From contig NZ_JAAIIJ010000014.1 in NCBI RefSeq assembly GCF_012932445.1, positions 1-59,057 on the forward strand: 59,057 nucleotides of DNA, read 5' to 3'. Position numbers and translations under genes: made by a program. Origin of the DNA: Bifidobacterium panos (GTDB lineage: Bacteria; Actinomycetota; Actinomycetes; Actinomycetales; Bifidobacteriaceae). Positions 55,301 to 59,057 of the stretch are shown piece by piece (within the stretch, counting starts at the first letter, position 1; every line of letters begins with the position of its first letter). Under the pieces are notes generated by a model. That model saw only the letters and a list, made by a program, of their open reading frames with translations. It was not told where the DNA came from and did not search any database.

Positions 55301-58300
55301 CCTGCCGATGAGGTTATGTCGCGTGACGGCTACACGTTCGGCGGCTGGCAGGATTCGGCCGGCAAGGCTCCGTCCGGCACGTTCGTGGAGGGCGTGACGG
55401 TGTATACGGCCCAGTGGAACGCGACGTCCAACGAGATCAAGTTCATCGTGGAGGACGGTGACGGCACGCAGACCGCTGGCGCGTCCACGTTGGAGGTGCC
55501 GACGGGCAGCGCGTTGGGCGATGCCGAGGGTTATCCCACGGAGACCGGTCCGGTGGTGACGCCGGTTGCGGGCAAGGTGTTCAAGGGTTGGAAGTGCAAC
55601 GGCGTGACGTATCAGCCGGATCAGATCGCCGGTTTGTTGTCCAGGCCGGGCATGACGTTCACGGCGGTGTGCGAGGATCTGCCCGAGGTGACGGTGACGT
55701 TCGACTACAACGGCGGCACTTTGGCCGGCAACACCTCCTCGGAGGTCACGGAGAGGCAGAACACCACGCAGGCGGTGCCTCAGCCGACCCGTAGCGGTTA
55801 CACGTTGGATGGTTGGAAGGCGGTTCCCTCGTCCGCGGGCGACCTGGAGTCGACCGACAAGACGGTGACGTTGACGACGGATGCGGTGTACACGGCCCAG
55901 TGGAAGGCGGGCAACAACGCGGTCAGGTTCTACGTGAAGGACCACGGCACGCTGGACAAGAAGGCGCATGAGACGCTGAACGTGGCGACCGGCCAGAGGA
56001 TGGACACTTCCAGGGAGTCGTATGCGGAGCCGTCGGTGGATGCCGAGGCTGGTTGGAAGTTCCTGTACTGGCAGTCCTACGTGAATGGCAAGGCGGGCGC
56101 GTCGTACCAGCCGTCGCAGATCGGGGACGTGCTGGCCGAGCCTGGTCTGTCGTTCGAGGCGGTGTATCAGGAGTTGGGCGCGGTGACCGCCACGCTGAAC
56201 TACAACGGCGGCCATAACGCGGCGGGCGATTCGTCCGTGCAGTTGTCCGGCAAGGAGAACACCGCGTACTCGGACGCCGACAAGGCGAAGGCCGCGGAGG
56301 TTCCGACGCGTGACGGCTACACGTTCGCGGGTTGGGACACCGATCCGTCGGGCAAGTACGAGAACGCGTCGTATATCGCGCGGTGGACCGCGAACGAGAA
56401 CACGGTCACGTTCGTCACGGACGAGCGCGGCACCCTGTCGGGCACCACGCAGTACGGGAAGGTGAAGACCGGCAGTGCCGTGAGTGGCAAGCCGGACGAG
56501 CCGAAGGCGAATGACGGGTATCGGTTCACGGGTTGGCGGTGCGACGAGGACGGCAGGCTGTACTCGCACGACAGCGTCGACAAGTACGTCGTGACGGGCG
56601 CGAACACCGGCGACAAGGCCAAGACGGTCACGTTCACCGCGGAGTACGTGGATTTGGACGACGTGCAGGTGTATTTCAACTACAACGGCGGCAGGGTCGG
56701 CAACGAGACGTCCGGCACATTGAGCGGCCAGGCGGGCAAGTCGTATGCCGAGGCCGACGTGCCCACGCCGACGCGCACGGGCTACACGTTCGATAAGTGG
56801 GACGAGACCCCGTCGTTGAAGTACGAGTCGGTGATGTACACGGCCAAGTGGAACGTGGTGGAGAACACGGTCACGTTCGACAAGGGCGATCACGGCACGC
56901 TGCAGGGCACCACGGAGTACAAGGTCAACTCGGGCGACAAGGTGTCGGGCGAGCCGACCGCGAAGCCTGTGGACGGCTGGACGTTCGTCGGCTGGAAGTG
57001 CGACGCGGACCAGAAGGTCTACGCGGCCGACGGCGTGAAGGACAAGTACGTGGTGACGGGCGTTGACGGCGGCAAGGCGCAGCAGGTCACGTTCACGGCG
57101 TTGTACGAGAAGAACGACGGCGCGAAGGTGGTGTTCAACGCGAACGGCGGCCTGGTCGGCACGGAGCCGGTCGTGACCCTGACGGGCACGAAGGGCACCG
57201 CGTACACCACGCCGGACAAGCCGGAGCGCGACGGCTACGACTTCGTCAAGTGGGTGGACGCGGACGACAAGGAGCCGACCAAGACGTTCGACACGGACAC
57301 GACGGTCCTGTACACGGCCCAGTGGACCGCGAAGTCCAACACGTTGTCGTTCGAGCGTGGCGAGAACAACGGCCAGATTTCGGGCAGCCTGTCCTATCAG
57401 GTGGACACGGACGCGAAACTGGCCGGCGTGACCGCCCCGTCGGCCACGCCGAACGCGGGTTATTCGTTCGCGGGCTGGCAGTCCGACGAGTTCGGCCTGG
57501 TCGCCTCGGACCAGCTGGCCAGCCTGGTCATGCCCGCCCATGACGTGACCATGACGGCCGTGTGGAACGCGAACCCGACCGGCACGGTGGTGTTCAACTT
57601 CAACGGCGGCCACAACGCGAACAACGAGTCGTCCGCGAAGGTGTCCGGCCCGTTGAACACCAAGTACGAGACCCCCGCCGATCCGACGCGCGAGGGCTGG
57701 ACGTTCGACGGGTGGGACGCGCCGGTGTCCGGTACGTTCGACGAGACGACGCTGGTGGTCAACGCCAAGTGGACCGAGGCCAGGAACAAGCTGGCGTTCG
57801 TCGCGGGCGATCACGGTTCGCTGTCGGGCACCACGGGTTACGAGGTGGCCACGAACGCGAACCTGAAGGACGCGGGCGTCACCGCGCCGAACGTCACGGT
57901 GGAGCAGGGTTACGAGTTCATCGGCTGGCAGTCCGACAAGCTCGGCCTGGTCACCACCGCGCAGTTGGCGAGCCTGGTCATGCCGGCGGGCGACGTGACG
58001 TTCACCGCGCAGTACAAGCCCCTCGCCCCCGGCGTGGTCGTGTTCGCCTACAACGGCGGCCAGGATAAGGACGGCAGCGCGTCCAAGGTCCTCACCGGCA
58101 CGATCGGCAGCAAGTACGACACCCCCGCGAACCCGACGCGCACCGGCTACACGTTCACCGGCTGGGACCGCAACGTGTCGGGCACGTTCGACCAGTCCCT
58201 GTTGCAGGTCAACGCCACCTGGAAGGCCAACACCTACAAGCTGACGTACAAGCTCGACGGCGGTTCGGACCCGAAGAACCCCACCTCGTACACGTATGGC

Positions 58301-59057
58301 GTGGGTGTCGCCAGCCTGAAGAACCCGACCCGCGAGGGTTACACGTTCGCCGGCTGGGCCGACCAGAAGGGCAACCTCGTGTCCGGCATCAGCGCCTCCG
58401 ACACCGGCGACAAGACCCTGACCGCCAAGTGGACGAAGAACGCGAGCACGGACGGGTTGAACCCGGACGGCGGCACGATCCCGTCCGACTGGACCGGCGC
58501 CGACGGCCAGCTGCCCATCCCCACCAGGCCGGGCTATAAGTTCGACGGCTGGTTTGACGAGGACGGCAACCAGGTGACCACCCTGAAGGACGCGGTGGGC
58601 AAGAACCTGACCGCCAAGTGGACCAAGATCGACGACGCGTTCGACCCCGGCGACGGCACCCTGCCCAAGGACTGGACCGGCGCGGACGGCGAGCTTCCCA
58701 CCCCGACTCTGCCGGGCTATAAGTTCGATGGCTGGTATGACGAGGACGGCAACCTGGTGACCACGGTGAAGGATGCGATCGGCAAGAAGCTGACCGCCCA
58801 CTGGACCAAGATCGACGACGCGTTCGACCCCCAGGGCGGCACCCTGCCGTCGGATTGGACGGGTGAGGACGGCGACCTGCCCACCCCGACCAGGCCCGGC
58901 TACCGTTTCGATGGCTGGTATGACGAGGACGGCAACAGGGTCACCACGTTGAAGGATGCCGCGGGCAAGAAGCTGACCGCGCATTGGACGAAGCTGCCGA
59001 CGACGTTCGATGTGGACGGCGACGTGACCATCCCGGACGGTTGGACCGGCGAGGACG
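52385..59057 (+). CDS. Giant InlB-type repeat surface protein, 5' part (3' end outside window)
   Basis: At least 2224 residues without a stop. AGGAG (52374-52378) precedes the ATG. A twin-basic-free signal peptide (WLAAMVSAIVSALVVLAMAVPGAWA) ends near residue 42. Residues about 45-230 look like a right-handed beta-helix (LVLDGVTIQNNT, GGTLDLGS). About 240-505 is a distinct globular domain (ILYWSPNGWF, FDFIYIEPSQ, YLDKGGRIFIQCED). From about 507 roughly twenty Listeria-Bacteroides/InlB-type repeats follow with GW and YNGG motifs, one MucBP-like (YTVEHYRLNVDG). The last part is 61-residue repeats like those at position 1. It is probably a long stalked adhesin or glycan binder. Confidence 0.9.
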   Translation, partial: MVRFSSQTGMGRGLPRWLAAMVSAIVSALVVLAMAVPGAWAAGSVSVSSWADALSALTTADTVTYTVSKNEIPGATLTVPDGKTLIVTGSGSLTGGTSGSPLFSVAENGHLVLDGVTIQNNTVGSEGAVSVAKGGTLDLGSDTEASPSAPSITRNTTAQGDARNLVVAESATVRLNAEPVNPIGLSYAGTLESPVSMIASRTYTVQDTDLAAGRITADDSSLTTVVANNQVILRNANAKILYWSPNGWFGKSYDESQLIARQDSNWDVTKNRFYGIGDITMIKGTKTVRQTFVGASELNGLSLDQFDFIYIEPSQTQVSGKYYTQDEIDVLTAYLDKGGRIFIQCEDTNFSVDNASASELAGDLGTGFEVLNKPMIPNDSVVTSRKDSLTATDLTNDLADTWKVYQASPISYDVSKANAVFTSVVSGTEYALCVDLQAGSSEDGGTAWGNVTVMSDGDIWQGLWNGRDGGTNLTYTAQFAKNLLNATMESRAVAATGANPNEDRYEVTFSVGTEAADAGVVAPESKSVYKGSKFSAPTAPAYEGHALVGWYYTDDQGEEQQWDFNTDVMLGENLTLTAHWTDKASYTVEHYRLNVDGSTPLTPSDSVPMDPVKIGSEITADDVVTMPLTGEYEGFEVDSINTPVTVAADGSTKVFVYYAPRVNEVSFSVDAAKGSLDDGTVTSPLKVKTGAPLSEDEDKAYVKDPTVTPKAGWKFLGWRQQAESDEDAEDLPVYSPAEMATQTVKSKTTFDAVFEALPDVTVVFDYNGGTLAGDESKASFKSLTGAQGTSYAADMPDKLKLTRTGYTLDADKTWQSSSKDVTPDEATFTAAATFTAVWTANENTVTFDEGDHGTIAAGAVTSYAVSTDAKVGTGVDASKAQFTAPPSVTDDAGWTFSGWRCSEDNKLYASKDVKDYVVKGLDEKNKKVTFTAEYVANAGATVVFNPNGGQIDKKDDSTVLTGLAGESYAADVPADEVMSRDGYTFGGWQDSAGKAPSGTFVEGVTVYTAQWNATSNEIKFIVEDGDGTQTAGASTLEVPTGSALGDAEGYPTETGPVVTPVAGKVFKGWKCNGVTYQPDQIAGLLSRPGMTFTAVCEDLPEVTVTFDYNGGTLAGNTSSEVTERQNTTQAVPQPTRSGYTLDGWKAVPSSAGDLESTDKTVTLTTDAVYTAQWKAGNNAVRFYVKDHGTLDKKAHETLNVATGQRMDTSRESYAEPSVDAEAGWKFLYWQSYVNGKAGASYQPSQIGDVLAEPGLSFEAVYQELGAVTATLNYNGGHNAAGDSSVQLSGKENTAYSDADKAKAAEVPTRDGYTFAGWDTDPSGKYENASYIARWTANENTVTFVTDERGTLSGTTQYGKVKTGSAVSGKPDEPKANDGYRFTGWRCDEDGRLYSHDSVDKYVVTGANTGDKAKTVTFTAEYVDLDDVQVYFNYNGGRVGNETSGTLSGQAGKSYAEADVPTPTRTGYTFDKWDETPSLKYESVMYTAKWNVVENTVTFDKGDHGTLQGTTEYKVNSGDKVSGEPTAKPVDGWTFVGWKCDADQKVYAADGVKDKYVVTGVDGGKAQQVTFTALYEKNDGAKVVFNANGGLVGTEPVVTLTGTKGTAYTTPDKPERDGYDFVKWVDADDKEPTKTFDTDTTVLYTAQWTAKSNTLSFERGENNGQISGSLSYQVDTDAKLAGVTAPSATPNAGYSFAGWQSDEFGLVASDQLASLVMPAHDVTMTAVWNANPTGTVVFNFNGGHNANNESSAKVSGPLNTKYETPADPTREGWTFDGWDAPVSGTFDETTLVVNAKWTEARNKLAFVAGDHGSLSGTTGYEVATNANLKDAGVTAPNVTVEQGYEFIGWQSDKLGLVTTAQLASLVMPAGDVTFTAQYKPLAPGVVVFAYNGGQDKDGSASKVLTGTIGSKYDTPANPTRTGYTFTGWDRNVSGTFDQSLLQVNATWKANTYKLTYKLDGGSDPKNPTSYTYGVGVASLKNPTREGYTFAGWADQKGNLVSGISASDTGDKTLTAKWTKNASTDGLNPDGGTIPSDWTGADGQLPIPTRPGYKFDGWFDEDGNQVTTLKDAVGKNLTAKWTKIDDAFDPGDGTLPKDWTGADGELPTPTLPGYKFDGWYDEDGNLVTTVKDAIGKKLTAHWTKIDDAFDPQGGTLPSDWTGEDGDLPTPTRPGYRFDGWYDEDGNRVTTLKDAAGKKLTAHWTKLPTTFDVDGDVTIPDGWTGED
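58451..59057 (+). repeat. 183-bp (61-residue) tandem repeats, truncated by the window end
   Basis: Unit landmarks: GACGGGTTGAAC at 58451, GACGCGTTCGAC at 58634 and 58817, each 183 bp apart, then a divergent unit (FDVDGDVTIPDGW) that is cut by the window end. The same unit type, with the same GEDGKLP joint, opens the window at position 1. Confidence 0.85.

Noticed and set aside
53576..58984. Antisense open frame of about 1800 codons opposite the giant surface gene
   Set aside because: It mirrors the repeat gene, has Arg/Val/Leu-rich repetitive composition produced by the complement of GC-rich repeats, and lacks a ribosome binding site or any family motif.

Overview
The window is a GC-rich, densely packed actinobacterial chromosome segment, most likely from the genus Bifidobacterium. 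The basis is gene content: an actinobacterial-type FtsY with an N-terminal membrane helix, a dnaB-murT-gatD cluster, an amtB-glnB-glnD operon, an IclR regulator divergent from leuCD, a short formate-THF ligase, and many GC-rich palindromic intergenic elements. No plasmid or prophage backbone is visible. This is core chromosome with accessory islands.

Layout. 1-424 is the 3' end of a surface protein gene with 61-residue repeats and a sortase signal, followed by palindromes. 1050-5041 holds an orphan IS3 OrfA-like HTH gene, tmk-holB, and an ATPase-nuclease gene (ATPase_2/DUF234) behind a 15-bp-phased repeat array. 5081-13580 holds housekeeping and hypothetical genes: PEBP protein, C69 dipeptidase, fhs, a MIF-like tautomerase, GtrA, an MFS permease and a histidine phosphatase. 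13766-24628 holds a DUF805 protein, gltX with tRNA-Glu and tRNA-Gln, a metallophosphoesterase, ltbR-like/leuCD, and rpsO-pnp. 24821-34006 is read leftward: an unusual copper-type P-ATPase, an ABC1 kinase with a phasin-like partner, and a solute-binding lipoprotein paired with a Cache-sensor/MscS channel. 34059-41628 holds two more ATPase-nuclease genes (AAA_14/DUF4143), one behind a 32-bp-phased array, with an aquaporin and the dnaB-murT-gatD cluster between them, then an AT-rich stretch and an oriC-like cluster of DnaA boxes. 41749-49174 holds the nitrogen-control operon, ftsY, a TetR regulator, a GT2 glycosyltransferase and tRNA-Lys. 49182-52384 is accessory debris: MITE-like palindromes, a TipA-like MerR regulator with a textbook 19-bp-spacer promoter, an IS21 fragment and a diverged tandem duplication. 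52385 to the end is the 5' part of a giant InlB-type repeat surface protein.

How genes work together. amtB-glnB-glnD forms one nitrogen-sensing unit, although GlnD lacks its ACT domains. dnaB-murT-gatD couples replication and peptidoglycan amidation genes in one overlapping operon. leuC-leuD is probably repressed by the divergent IclR protein through a 25-bp palindrome.

Strongest candidates for something undescribed: (1) three ATPase-(degenerate) nuclease genes, at least two behind a private, regularly phased repeat array ending 6-14 bp before the start codon; (2) a binding lipoprotein plus a dual-Cache MscS channel; (3) a P1B ATPase with an apparently excised nucleotide-binding domain and an in-frame fused YHS module that keeps its own ribosome binding site; (4) an ectopic oriC-like DnaA-box cluster; (5) an orphan structured RNA candidate near 27.5 kb. 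The two window ends carry related repeats in the same orientation and frame, so the window probably begins and ends inside repeat-rich surface genes.
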